Source: Lutjanus erythropterus
Taxonomy: Eukaryota > Chordata > Actinopteri > Lutjaniformes > Lutjanidae
NCBI GenBank assembly: GCA_020091685.1
Contig: CM034606.1
Span: 16,399,695-16,463,694 of the forward strand
Length of the DNA stretch: 64,000 nt
Reading direction: 5' to 3'
A model generated the notes under the pieces. The model was not told the origin of the DNA, did no database searches, and worked only from the letters and a program-made list of their open reading frames with translations. Position 1 is the stretch's first letter. Every line of letters starts with the position of its first letter. Below, piece after piece: positions 24,331 through 37,600 of the stretch. The position numbers and the translations under genes were made by a program.

Positions 24331-26731
24331 TACATATTGCTTTTACAGAAAAAGGAAAAATTTGACTGGTGTAACTGAAACAGTGTTGGGGGCAACTGTC
24401 ACATTGAAAAGATAAGTCAAATTAACCCACAGTGTGTCAAATCAAAGCACACCTCAAAGCAAAAGCCTGTTTCTATTTTTGGAGACGGCTAATCTGACAC
24501 CAAATGTAGTGAAATATGTTCCTTTACCAACATAAAAATGTCAGCACAGACAAACAAGGTGTTCTGTTATTAAGTGCTATCATGACGTGCTACTTAGCAG
24601 TTTTCTGGGTTGAGGGTTACTCTGCTATTGATTTGTGCTACAGTTTTATTTTTTTCGATAAGGCAGCACAAATCAATGGAACACAAAGTGCTTACACTGT
24701 GGCTCCAAGGCAAACTCTTGTTTGCTAGCTAGCAACACTAATATTAGGGTAGTTTATTGATGTTGATTTTTAACCAACCTAAAAATAAAACTGATTTAAG
24801 TTTAAATTCACAGTCAACCTTCAGACATAAAAAGATAAATACTGTACATCAAAAAATGTCTATCTTATACCTCAAAATCTTTTTTTTGTTGTTGTTGTTG
24901 AAAACGTATACATTGTTTATAAGTTCTAACTAACGTCTTCATCAGTGGTTAATATGGTTTTGTTAGTGGTTAAATACTCTACTAACGCTTCATACTTAAA
25001 TTAGGTTGCCAGGTTGTGAAAAATCTCTCTGCTTGTGGATATTCCCCCTCAGCTTAGCATTTATTTTGTCTTTTTACTGAGACTTTAATCACTGGTCATA
25101 TTAACCCATAAGAGAGCTCTGGGAGAGAGATTTTGAATAGTGGGTCCTCACTGGTTCCTTCCCTCCCTATATTGCGTAGTGCTTCTTTGCAACAAAAATA
25201 CTTAATTTGTGTTGGTGTTGGAATATGCACCAAGTGAGCATAACGTAACCTAAGATATTTATAGTAATAATACTGGTAACACGTCACAATAATACACAAA
25301 TCATACATGTAAGTAATGCTTAACAAATGCTCAACTTATGCATGACATGATGATTTAATGCATGAATTAATGCAGAAAGTATCAAATCAGCTGGATTCCA
25401 GTTACATCAAAATGTATTTATGTAACTGTATTTATGTAAATTTTATAAATCATTGCATCAGACAACCAGTTTGATTAAAAACAAAGCTTCATTTTCTGAG
25501 AAGAGACTACTCTGCTCTCAGAGAGGTTGCGCAAATACACAGGTCTTAATTAAACTTTTATGTAAGTGGAATCCAATTAAGTTGATCACATACTGATTAA
25601 TGTATGTGATAACTGTGAATTAATATTCCTTAACTTCTGATCTATTACGTGTGAACTGATTACACATAATCATAGTGATTTCATCATTTGTTAATGATGA
25701 GCAGAAGTATTTCATTGTAAATCCTGCACTAAATCATCATGAGTCATGCATAAGAAAATAATTACTTATATATTTGACTCCAACCCACCAATAAACACAT
25801 GGCAATGAGATCATTAGTTAAGGAGGCCTTAGCTGATGTATTAGGTGAGTGGTGGGCACATGCTTACATGCAGTGAACTCGGGGGCCCGGTGGCAGCTGG
25901 CTCCTTTTCCCTTTTGGTACATTCAGCTTTAGGAAGATCAATGGACCATTAGACCACATGCCGTCCGGGAAAGGTGTGCAGACTCTCTGCATCAAAATCC
26001 TTTTAATAAATACTTAACGTTTGCAACTTCAGACTGCATCTATTATCAGAATGTGGCAAACTCTTCGTTATTAATGATTAAGTACCATTTATAACTGCAG
26101 GCAATGAGTATTTATGAATTGACCAACATTTGTAACTGTAATTACCATATAAAAAGGGTCAACACCAGTCAGTGAGATTTTTTTTAACCAAAACTCGCTC
26201 CCATTAATGGCTTCTATTGTATCCATGAAGCAGTAGCACTTGATTTGGTGACCATTTATAATGCAGTGGGTTACAACTCATGAACTCTTTACAAAAGGTT
26301 CCTTATGCTCATATATTTCACAGGAAGTCATGCCCATATTATGTCACTGCATTTTATGGTTTCTGAGAATTTGTGAAGGCTTTCTGTCGACTTCCAGCTT
26401 GAGAGCAGGGTTGTTCCGATACCAATTTCAGGAAATTTCGGAAATGCCCCCACTGCAGTCTAAAGTGGTGTATCAGATATTGAAAAACACGTGTCTATGC
26501 ATGAGCCAATATCACAGAATTTATCAACCCTGAATAGAGACCCTGCAACTTCCCTGCAGCATCCTGTACGCTAAATGTACTGAAGCTGAGCTAGGCCACA
26601 ATATAATGATAGCAGTCATATCACACCCATACAGCATTAGTAGCATACAGCCACTGATAAATAATATATATATTTTTAATGCACTGGCATTGGATTGGTA
26701 CTCCATATCTGCTGATACGCAAAGTTCAGTT

Positions 26732-26861
26732 ATCAGACTCAAAGGCACAAAAAGGGCTGGAGCACAACTGATAAATCTGTCGTAAGGTTAGACCGCTTGC
26801 AGTATTTATGCTGTAAATTGATGAGCTGTGCTCCAGCCCTTTTTGTGCCTTTGAGTTTGAT
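26732..26861. repeat. 35-bp inverted repeat (long hairpin)
   Basis: Arm 26732-26766 and arm 26827-26861 are inverse copies over 35 bases with one difference, which would be a G-U pair in RNA read from the + strand. The core is CAAAGGCACAAAAAGGGCTG and its complement. The loop is 60 bases. It may be a short MITE or a hairpin RNA gene. Confidence 0.7.
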
Positions 26862-27242
26862 GTCCTCGGGCTAAGAAGCACCTGATTGCAGCTACATTTT
26901 TGCTGAAAGATGCGTGGAAAACCCATTTTCTTCAGTTACTGGAACATCTTTACTTGAGGGTGAAGACAAAGATGGGAAACCATGAGTGAGAGGGGTGTGA
27001 CGAGCAACAAAGGTCAACAATTAGAATCAAAAAGCATCATTTGGCCATGTGACACACACCATAACCATCTGGCTACCAAGGTGCTTTAATATATGCATTT
27101 ATAAGGATGTATAATATTAATCCAGTGTGTCTAAACATACTTCTTAGGATGAAAAACCTACATGACTGCAGCCATTTACCACTTATACACAAAATCTTTG
27201 AATAAAATAAATTCCTCCATAATTCTGCATTAGTTTTGCACC

Positions 27243-28636
27243 TTTATTTGTGTAAATATCTACACTCTTTAATGCACTTGGGATTACAATCAGCCAGTTC
27301 AGTCAATAACATAGTAATTACAAAATACCATATCAACGATGCCTAAACTTTACATTTGTCACTCGGAATAAAAAAGACAAAGAAAAATAAGATGCCATCA
27401 CGTGTTGTATAAGAGTACATTTCTGTAAGAAGACACTGTAGTAAAAGTAGTTTCTGTTTTAGTGTTAAATTGGAATGCAATGACGGTATCAAAAAACAAA
27501 ACAACATGAACGCAGCAGTCTTGATTCAAAGCGATGTCTCCTAACAACGAAGGAGCTATAGGCAGCTTTAAGAGTCAGAGACTACTGTATGTGGTCCTTT
27601 TCAACTCAAGGCACTGAGGAATTTCAGGTCCTACAAATTAAAAAAACAGAAGAAAAAAAAACACCACATTTTTATGTGGCCAATAGAGAAAACAGTTGAG
27701 AAGACTCCCAGTCTTTGAACGTTTACAACGGACTCAGTGAGTTACACTTCATAACTGTGAAACACGCATGATTGTGCGTGAAGAGACAGGGGACACTTTC
27801 AAAAAAATATTACTCAATACAGGAGTCATGTTCTGGGCACAGGGGGGCGAGAGAAGTCAGTTCTACCTGCAGCATTTACCAGATATGTAAGAAAAAAAGC
27901 TCAGATGCTTGCGTGATTATCCCAGACAAATAGGCAGTGAATAATAGATAATTATTACTAAATCATGACACTTTTGAGACACAGGCAGTCCTGGCAGCAG
28001 ACTGCCAACAGTTCAAACTTTGGTATGACCACAAACACACAAGAGAAAAATGTCCAGCATTTGTAAATACTATACACATGAGCTCAATTGAAAAAACACT
28101 GATAAAAAATGGGACTTTTACATCCTTTCTAAGGCCAGTGGAATAAATATAACTGTTTTTGAGCACAGAAAACCATTAATCATTTGGGACACTATGTCTG
28201 GTGATCACAGGACGCCTGCTCAACTGTATTACTGACGTATATTTTGGACCTCGCACCTTGGCAGGCCTTACCGGAGGAACATCCTGTTTTGCCCTGCAGC
28301 TAGTGTGTCACCTCTAATGATTGTTCTTACAGGTCGACCATCTGGACTGGCTGGTTTCAGGCTGATATGACATCCTCAGAAGCATTCAAGCCTCAGAGAA
28401 ATGTTGTAAACAGTGGGGCTAGTCTGAGAATGCAGTAACAGGCAAACAGATCACCCCTCAGGTCATCTTCAGGAGTGAAACAGTCGATGGTCGTCCACTG
28501 TGGGAGCGACGAATATGTGCACCCTTACAGCTCAGGGTCGCTGCATGTCCTGGGAGGTCTCCTGTTCATGATGGTCCACTCTGGAAATGTGTGTCTGCAG
28601 GTGTTTTTCTTGGTATTTTCTGGGTGATTAAGTGTC
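27243..28636 (-). other. sufu: Probable sufu 3' untranslated region
   Basis: About 1.4 kb follows the TGA before a reverse-strand AATAAA at 27248-27243; no such hexamer was noticed closer to the stop. The region is free of the inverted-repeat elements that crowd the neighbourhood, as expected of transcribed sequence. The end point is an inference. Confidence 0.4.
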
Positions 28637-31600
28637 TCATTGTAGTGGATTATCAAACACAGAGTCTGGTAGTACAGAGATCTTCAGCTTCTTTTCTGGC
28701 CAGCTGTACTCCTTTGGTAACTTTGTCTGTGCAAAGAGAAAGGATATACAAGGTTAAGCAGGCAGGTAGTTGAATGAAACAAAAACTCAAAACAAAACTT
28801 AAAATACAGGGGATTTTTTACTAACCTCCTCACGAGTGTTAAGTTCCTGTAAATCCCCAAGCATCTGCTCCACAAACTCTTCAGTCAACAAGATCTATAC
28901 AGGGAGAACAGAAGGTAAAATAAAAGCTTTAAAAATGAAAGCACCACATGGAAACTTTAGTTTATGTGTGGATCTGTGTGTGTGTGTGTGTGTGTATATA
29001 CCTGAAGCCAGGGGCCATGAGCTGCATACGGATGCTCTTCAGTAGCAAAAGCTCCTTCAACTCCCGTAGACACAAATGTAATGGCCGTGTCACCATTGAT
29101 GCTTTTGTAAGTGAAGTGTCTCCCATGGAGCAGCCGTCCCCTGGAACACATTAAATGCAGTGCAATATTTAGTATGAAGCTTTACAGAATTCTCCTGCTG
29201 AAGAAATATTATATTATAATATTTAATAGGTTGAAATCCTATTTAATATACAGTCAATGGTTGAAGCAAGTTGTTCCACCCCTCATCCCCTCTTCCCCAG
29301 ACAAGAGGAAGCTCGGGGAGGCAGCAGGAATGCTGTGCATTGAACAGTGTGATTTGAAGATGCAACTGACTTCAGTTAGCATCGGATTAAAATAAATGGG
29401 CATCATCAGTAAAAAAAAGAAAAAGGAATAAAATGAAGCACTCTAATACTATTGGTGTCACTTTAATGGTGCATGTATTGGTACTGGTGTTGTATTTTTT
29501 AAATGATAACTGGCCTATTGCATGGTGTGAAGTGCTCACCTATTTTTTACAACATTCTCAGATATCAAAAGTCAAATAGTTTGAAGGCATCACTTGCCAT
29601 AATCACACCCAATGTCAGTGTCATATAATTTACACGCCCTTCTCACTCTTTACTCCCAACACATCTCTCATTCTCTCAAACAAAAGGTCTCTGTCAACCA
29701 ACAGTGGCCTTGTTCTTTGCTGAGATACAGATTACATAAAGCAGGTATATCCTCGTCTCCCTTCTGTGCTGAGGAGCATTTATTGTTCTCATTAGACAGT
29801 AATTGCTTAGATGGTGTTTTGCCTGTGAAACATGTTGGGAAAAAATGTTCCAAATAAAGATGAAAACCAGATCCAGACAGTCATTAGTCACAGGTGTGTG
29901 AATTTCACAGACAGAACCTATCAGAGAAAGCCAAAACATAGAAAATCCTGCAAACAAGTAAGTCATCATTTGTTTTATAACCACAGTGTGTAATATTTTT
30001 GCTTCTGTATGTTTGTCCATTTGCTTTCATAACACACATTTTTAGCCTTTTTTGTAGATTTTTCTCATCTCTGGAAATGATATGAGTGGTTGCAGAAATT
30101 ATTTTCAGCATTGTTTAATCTTATTATTTCACAATCAATCTTTTAGTCTAAAAAAAACATCAAAAAACAGATACTACACCCTCTTCACTTACTGCCATTT
30201 TTTGGAATACCCCTGAACTACCCTGAGTTTACTAAAAAGAAATTAAATGTCCTGTCCTTTGCCTCTCTTATTGCCCCTGGATGCATCCTTCGCCACTGGA
30301 AATCACCTAAACACAGATCAGTATGATCTTGCCAGAATGATATGATGTCATTCTTCAAACTGGAAAAAATGAATTTTCTATTAAAGGGTCAACTAAGAAA
30401 TTCTGTATTACACAACAGCCTGTCCTCTCATATACTGATTAAGTACCTACAATCCCTATTGTGTAGAAAATCACTTTCCCATCAGTCTATATCCAGCTGT
30501 ACTTCCGCAGCTGCAAAGAGGACCAACTGGAGGGCAGCGGGCTTTTGTTTCATTTATTTTACACTTTCTGTTTGTTTCTTTTTTGCTCGACATATTTGTA
30601 CTTTCAGACACTGTGTGAGTACTATTTGAATGTCCCAGTAAAACCAACTCGTTAAAAAAAGGGAAAAATGCTCATCACAGTTTCCCAGAGCCCAAAGTAA
30701 GATCTTCAAATCACTTCTTGTGTCCAACCAACAGTCCAAAACATTAAGACTTTCCTTTACTTTCATAAATGACAAAGAAAAGCAGCACAGTGTTACATTT
30801 AAGAAGCTGGAACCAAGAAATGTTTGACATATTTGTTTGAAAAATGATTCAGATGATGTTGAATCGATTATCAAAATATTTGGCAACTAATTTCCTTTCG
30901 ACTGACGGATCCTTGCTGCTCTGGTTAAATGTAAATTGGCTGACATGAAGAGAATCCACATGTTAGTTAATGCACAATAGGCAACTTTGTCATAGAATTA
31001 ATTATTACAGGAAATTCCAGTGTTATTTTAGTGAATCATGATGTTTGTTTTTTTAAAATTACTTCCTGCTGATTGACACTTCAGATTGAGTAGGTGAGAA
31101 GTAAAGCGAGCCCGTCAATGTACATGAGCTGTGTTGACGTCAGTGGTTCAATCATGATGTCACACACAATAATAACCTTAACCAACTTCCCTTATTAGTC
31201 AAAGGTCAGGGAAGAGAGGTAAAAACATATTTACACAAAACATGTCAGACAAATACAGGGAACCAGAGTCCATATCCATTAAACTTACAAGTAAGTGACT
31301 GACAATAAATGCATGGCGGTCATTTATTCCTGTCACAGGTTAAATTTCTGTTCACTTTGAGCACGTTCAGCTCACTAAAAATAGCAGGGGACACTCTAAA
31401 AACTGGCCACCTTTTTATTTTCTTCACACTTTGAAGTGACATCAAAGTGAAAGTAGGTGGGGGAATATCACAGTTTGGGGCTGACTCACAAAAAAGCCCC
31501 TTTTAACATCTAAGAAACTGGTGTCATCTGTCTTTCTTCTCCAGTGTGTTATTGTCACACCCGTCCAACACAAATGTTTGGACTATTTTTTATCGGTCTG

Positions 31601-34600
31601 TCTGAGGACATTCCACAAGGGTGAATATCATGTGTGGGAGTCGGAGAGAGAACACTGCAGTACCGTAGGCAGAGGGGCAGCAGTGTGCCTGACTCTTGGT
31701 TGAATTTCAGATGGACGCTCTCCAACTGTCGCGTTCGGACCAGCTCGTGAGGCACGATGGCCGCTGAACTCTCGCTCTCCAAACTGTCTTTCCGACTCCT
31801 GCGAAACGGACAAAGAAAAGAAACTGAAAGTCTGATAAGGTTCATTCGTCGATGAGATCATGAAAAAACAGCTACTGCGAAGGAAAGGGCAGCTCCTGGG
31901 AAGACGCAACGGCTTCCACAGAAAAATAGCAAAAAATTAGTGACACACTGCCATATAATGCTGGCAGCCAAGAAACAATGGTGATAACGGTTCAAATGTC
32001 AGTTGTGCGGTGAGTCACTGCACATGGCGGAGGGAGTTATCCTGGTCCAACCCTTGTGCTGAGCTGAACCTATGCCGGTGTGTTTGTGTTGGTGTGTGGG
32101 AGGAACACTCACTGAGGTCTCTCGTGGCTCTGTCTCTGGCTGTTGATGGGTGGTAGCGCTGCCTTGCTGTTAAACTCTAGTCCTTTTCTCAGGGTCTCCC
32201 TGATCTGCTCCGTGTCTGTCAACACACAGACAAAGATCAGCATGGAATTATCCCATCATGCACCGCTGACAGCATGAAACCAGAACTCCTGTGTACAGAT
32301 TGGTTAAGCATTCTTGGTCTAAATTAGAGGATCGACTCATTTGGGACTTTGGCGTACCTTTGTCTGAGAGCCTCCGTGGCTGTGATCCTATGCAGATGGA
32401 ACGGCTGTCCTCCTCGTCCTCCGGTGGTCGGCTCAGATCGTCCCACACACACTTGGCGCTTACCCCACTCAGGTTCGAGCCCTCTGTCTCGATACCCTGG
32501 TCCACTCTCTCCTGCTTAGATGAGCAAGAAATATACGCAATCATTAACACTAGCTCACGTGAGGTTTAAGTTTTCAGAAACTAGAAGACACTGCATAAAG
32601 ATTCGTGGGTCAACAGGGAGCACTAAATACAGTCAGAGAGCAACTGGGGTTGTATGAGGTACTTATCTACAGCCAGTGTATTTCCCTTCAAAGCCACCAG
32701 ACTCCTTTGCGAACAGTAATTTTACCTCAGAGAACATGAGAGTTACTGGTCTACCGCTGCCACAATCTGTTCGTTTGTTATTATGTTTAAGTTTCACAAT
32801 AACACAAACAAACTAAACAATCAAGGCAGCACCTAAGCACCGTTCAAAAATGATCTTGCCAGAATGATATAATGTCATCCCTTAAACTAGAAGAGAACGA
32901 TTTGTCTTCCAAAACAGCGGTTTTCTGTCGGAAAAGGCCGTCTGATGGCAAAGTTAAGTGGTGAAAATATTACAGTGAAATCTTAAACTCATTTTTTTTT
33001 AGGTGACCTTCTTTAGGTGGCTAAAATGTCTTTTGCTGCTGACTCTGTCCACAGCAGCACATTGTTCAGCTTCCTACATCAGTACTCCTGCTGCTTTTCC
33101 AAACTGGGCGCGTGCTGACCGCCATCCCATGCAGCTAATACACTGACAATAGCCAAGAACCTCATACAACTCCACTTCAAAAAACATAAACTATCCCTTT
33201 AAAATGCTTTGTAGACATAAAGGTCACTTTGCTTCTGATATCCAGGACAAATCCTTGACCTGTTCCAGGCCAGTTCCAGTTAGCACTGCAAGTTATAAAT
33301 AGCTCTCTTTTATCTATTTATTGGGTCATTTTAAATGTGACTCTTTACAATTGAACTCCACTTTTTCCCCCAAGTCCCTTTACTGACCATCTATCCTAAG
33401 ACAGGCCTTCACAATAAACTTTTCACATAATATAACTGTAGATTACATTAATGTTACACATAATTTGTTGAAAATACAGCCTCATCATCTATATTTGGAG
33501 CTGTATCAATGCTCCTGAAACAGAACACCAAAGAAGGAAATACATATCTAAAATCTATAATACACAAGCAGCTCACAGCTGTGGAACAGAAGATTGCCAC
33601 TTGTAACAAACACTATATCAGGGGTTCTTCAATTTATTACTCGAAGCATCTGATTTTCCAGAACCAGAACAATGTGCAAAAACAAAATAACCCTTAATCA
33701 ACACATAACTTTTAAGCAAAGGACTTTGAAGTTCAAGACCTTCAAAATGCATTGGCTGAAAGCAAATCTCTGGAGTAAAGTTAATGTGTCAACTCCACAG
33801 CAACGACAAACAACTCTGTCCAGCAGTTAAAGTCACCATGACAATGCCGTAAACAATAAGGAAATAAACTACATTAAAAACACATTAATCTGGGGACAGG
33901 ATTGCTGACAACGATCTGCAGCTACACTGTCTTTTCAGAGTCACAGACACAATAGAATTTTTATTTAAAAATAGAAAACGCTACACTTCATAATGTATTC
34001 ACAGCAGGATGTATGGGCTGTGTCGAACTTGTCGTTGACTTTGAGAGGCCCTGCACTATAAATACAATATTTACTTAGCTGAGAATGCAGAACTTACTTG
34101 TAGGTGTGGATCAATGTCAAAAATGGTCTCCCCTCTCCTCATGTCTGTGATTAGCCAGGGACCACCAGCTCTGTGCGCAGGACAATCACCAACATTAGTC
34201 CCAGACAGCATTAACCTCAAGTTAAACACAGAGTTAATGAATGAACAAGTAACTACACTCCATTTGTCAAACTGCTCTCCATATACTTTATACCAGAGCA
34301 TCATTGGTGAAACAGTTATTCTCAATTCAGTGACCGATGCAGATGTAAATACTGTGTTGTGATAGATGACGAAGTCCCCTTTTTTGGATTTGCTACCTGC
34401 ATCATGTAATCAGCATATGGTTCATATAGAAATGCAGGAAAAAAAGACAGATAAGGAACTGGAGCATGTGCCAAGTCAAGTTATATTTACTTCAATCCAG
34501 TCCTTAAGTAGTAAGTAGTAAGTAGTAAATACAACACTGTGTTTATTAAAACAAGCTACTTCTAATTTAGAATGTGTGTTATTTTACACACGAAAATTCT

Positions 34601-37600
34601 TAACTTTACAAATTAGACAGAGAATGTAAAAATCCAGCCCCTTGACAGTTACATTTTCTCAAATATGCCCCCCCCCCCCAAAAAAAAGGGGAGTTTAATA
34701 GGTCTGCCTTAAGACTGACATTTCTATTGACACAGCCATCCCAAACTATGAAACAGAACTAAGCTTACCTGGTTAGACTAATTAACTATGACTCATGAAA
34801 CAAACATGAGCAACAAAAAAAACCTGAGTGTAATAACATATCCCAATATGTAAAGTATCATTTTAAAATCTTAATTTTGACCTCTTTATCTTACTGAACC
34901 TTGCACTGATACAAACACTCACACTCTGACTCCACGCATCAGCTCCAGGATGCCCTGGCCGTTCCACTGTTGGGCCGCCTGCAGCTCCTCTGTACATACA
35001 CCCACAATCTGTAAGAGACGGTGCAGAGCATGAAAGGGTGCGGTCTACAATCTTGTTACTTTGTAGCTGTTTGATACTACAGCTGCTGTTCAATGAACGC
35101 ACTTCCTTAAAGGCAGGGCAAGTGATTCCAGAGAAAGATAGCGGAGTCTGATTCCCATGTTGTCAAACGGTTACAACAACGAGACTCAACGATCAGCCCA
35201 TCCAAAGAGCCAGTTTATGAGTACCTGGGAAAAACATTCAATAATCAACTATTTTTCTCCAGAATTGTTTACATCACCTTTTAACTTCCTTGGAAGAGGG
35301 CTGAGTGTACACACACTAATCATCACAACTACGCAAAAGGTTTTTTTTTCTGTGTTATCTATTAATATCTTAGTTTGGTACTTACAACAGTAGTTCACAA
35401 CCTTTTTCCTTAAAGGGCCCTTTTTCTGTCATTGAGTTAAGTGACAACCAGTGACTAAGCGACATATTGTACAGATATCTATTATTATATTCAATGTATA
35501 ACAATAATAGTACAGAACAATGGATAAACAGTACAATTAACCCAAAGAGTGAACACAATAACTCCAGGAAGTTTGTGTAAAATGAGTGGTTGAGATAAAT
35601 TCTGAGCAGATTATTTCCTGTAAATATTGAATCAGAGATGAGTTGTCCTGATATTTTTAGGAACTTTTTACACACTGTATTATGCATTTTTTAATTTTTA
35701 ACAATGATACATCATCATGCATACTTAACAGGCTTCTTTTTTGTCAAATTCAGTGTAATTTATCCTCCCTGTGCCTTGGCCATTGTCCTTTGAACTGTTT
35801 GGTTGCTTTAACTGTGTACTTTTCTAATGCAGAATGAGGCTGTTTAGCCTGTAAGATTGTTTTGAACTTTATATATTGAATAATATATAAACCTATTTGA
35901 TCTCACCTGTAGAAAGCTCACTGTGCCAAACGGTGTTTGGATTGGTTGCATCTGTGGGTCCTCTGTAAGCAACATATGCTGGATACGAGATTCACTGTTG
36001 TCTAGTGGACTGTGCCACGATACATGGTCACCACTACAAAATGTGTTTTCTGTGAAGGAGAGAACAAAAGAAGACATTAGTTTTCAAGTATGACAAAATA
36101 TGCTGTTTTAATTTGTCTAGAATACACACTCAGTCATGAGTGTTGTTCTGCAGAGTGTGTTTAGGCCCAAAACTTCAGCCACCAGTGGGAAGCAGTCCTA
36201 CTTTCCTATTTTTCATTATCTGACAGCACAGAACCGCTGAAGAAAAGTTACAGAAACAGGCAAAGAGGCGACACAGATGAGCGGGAGAATGAGTAAATGA
36301 CAGACAGTAGATATCGAGCCCCAAATGTGGTAAGAAAAGCATAAAACATACAGTTCAATCTGAGGAATGTGTCTGCTTGGGAGGTAACATGTCCATATTT
36401 GCTGCAGGAGAAAAGCGAGGGGGAAGATGGCCAGGAATCAGCATTCATTTAGCTCAGGAGCCCAGCCCACCCAAGCGCAAATTGACCCCAGCTGGAGAGC
36501 AGAGAAGGGCTGGGTGGCGTGGAGAGGGGAGCCTGGAGAGAATAACCTTCTTCTGTTTCTGCGTGGCTTTTAAATGCCCCCTCCCCTCTCAAACACACTT
36601 CCCCCTGCACATTATATACACGACTTAAGGATTTAAAGAACTTAGCAGCACAGTGTATACCTATTACACACAGAGTTTACATTCACACACTGCAACAACA
36701 GTCTTGTTTACCATTTTAATAGGATTGTTTTCACAAATGGCAAAGGGAGAGAAAGGGGAAACTAGACTTCCTGTCAATACCCAGAGCTCCAACAAATACA
36801 AATGATGTGTACTAAAGCTAGGACTGCTGCCTGCAGCACACTCCTTTGCTTTGTTCTCTTTAAATGTATCAGTGGAATTATAAGCTACCTCTACAAAGAA
36901 AACATTTTCACAAAGACATGATCAGGAGGCACAGCAACTGCAGACAAAAGGGAGTTGTTCTATCAAAACCTTTGCAGATAAATAATTTACTAGACTTTGA
37001 ACAAACTGTGACTAAATGAAAAACACAAATCATTACTATTTAACAAAAGTCTTCCAGGTGAAGGATGAAGAATGTGGGGCTACAACTAACCATGCTTTTC
37101 ATTACATCTTGATCTGTCAGTTATTTGATTGATTAATCAGTTCCTCTCTAAAATAGCACAAAACAATGGTCCAAATTACAGTCTCATCTTGCTTTAGTCT
37201 GACTAAATGAAGAAAAGCATGCAACTATGGCTGTCAAAAGTATTGATGCATCAATATATTTTTAATACGTTTAAAAAGAATACAATACTAACATATATGT
37301 CTGTTATCAAGATCAATTCCAACCCCAGTTCATTTTTTATTGTCCAGCCTCAATTTTGGATTGCAGCAATCCCAGACATTGTTCAGTGAATCAGCACTGT
37401 GTGCAGGTTGGTAGTTAAACTTTTTTTTGCCATGGTATCAAAAAGTGTGTACTAACGTTAAACATTAAAGTAATAAAGTCATTCAAACTAACCTAGAATT
37501 TGTTTTACAGAGCATTTAGGTTTAATTTTGCCTTGACCTGAATGTGTTTTAATATGTAGCTTATTGGATGAAAAACACAAGCACACTGTGCTCTTACCTG

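Larger units (their letters stand above)
23506..27242. other. Gene-free interval between sufu 3'UTR and the trim8 promoter
   Basis: No credible coding frame. It contains a repeat shared with 63225-63410 (24160-24330), a stretch with words of a common fish element (GGTAACACGTCACAATAATA at about 25274, with related sequence to about 26160), an element beginning GGGTTGTTCCGATACC (about 26406) and the long hairpin at 26732-26861. Confidence 0.6.
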
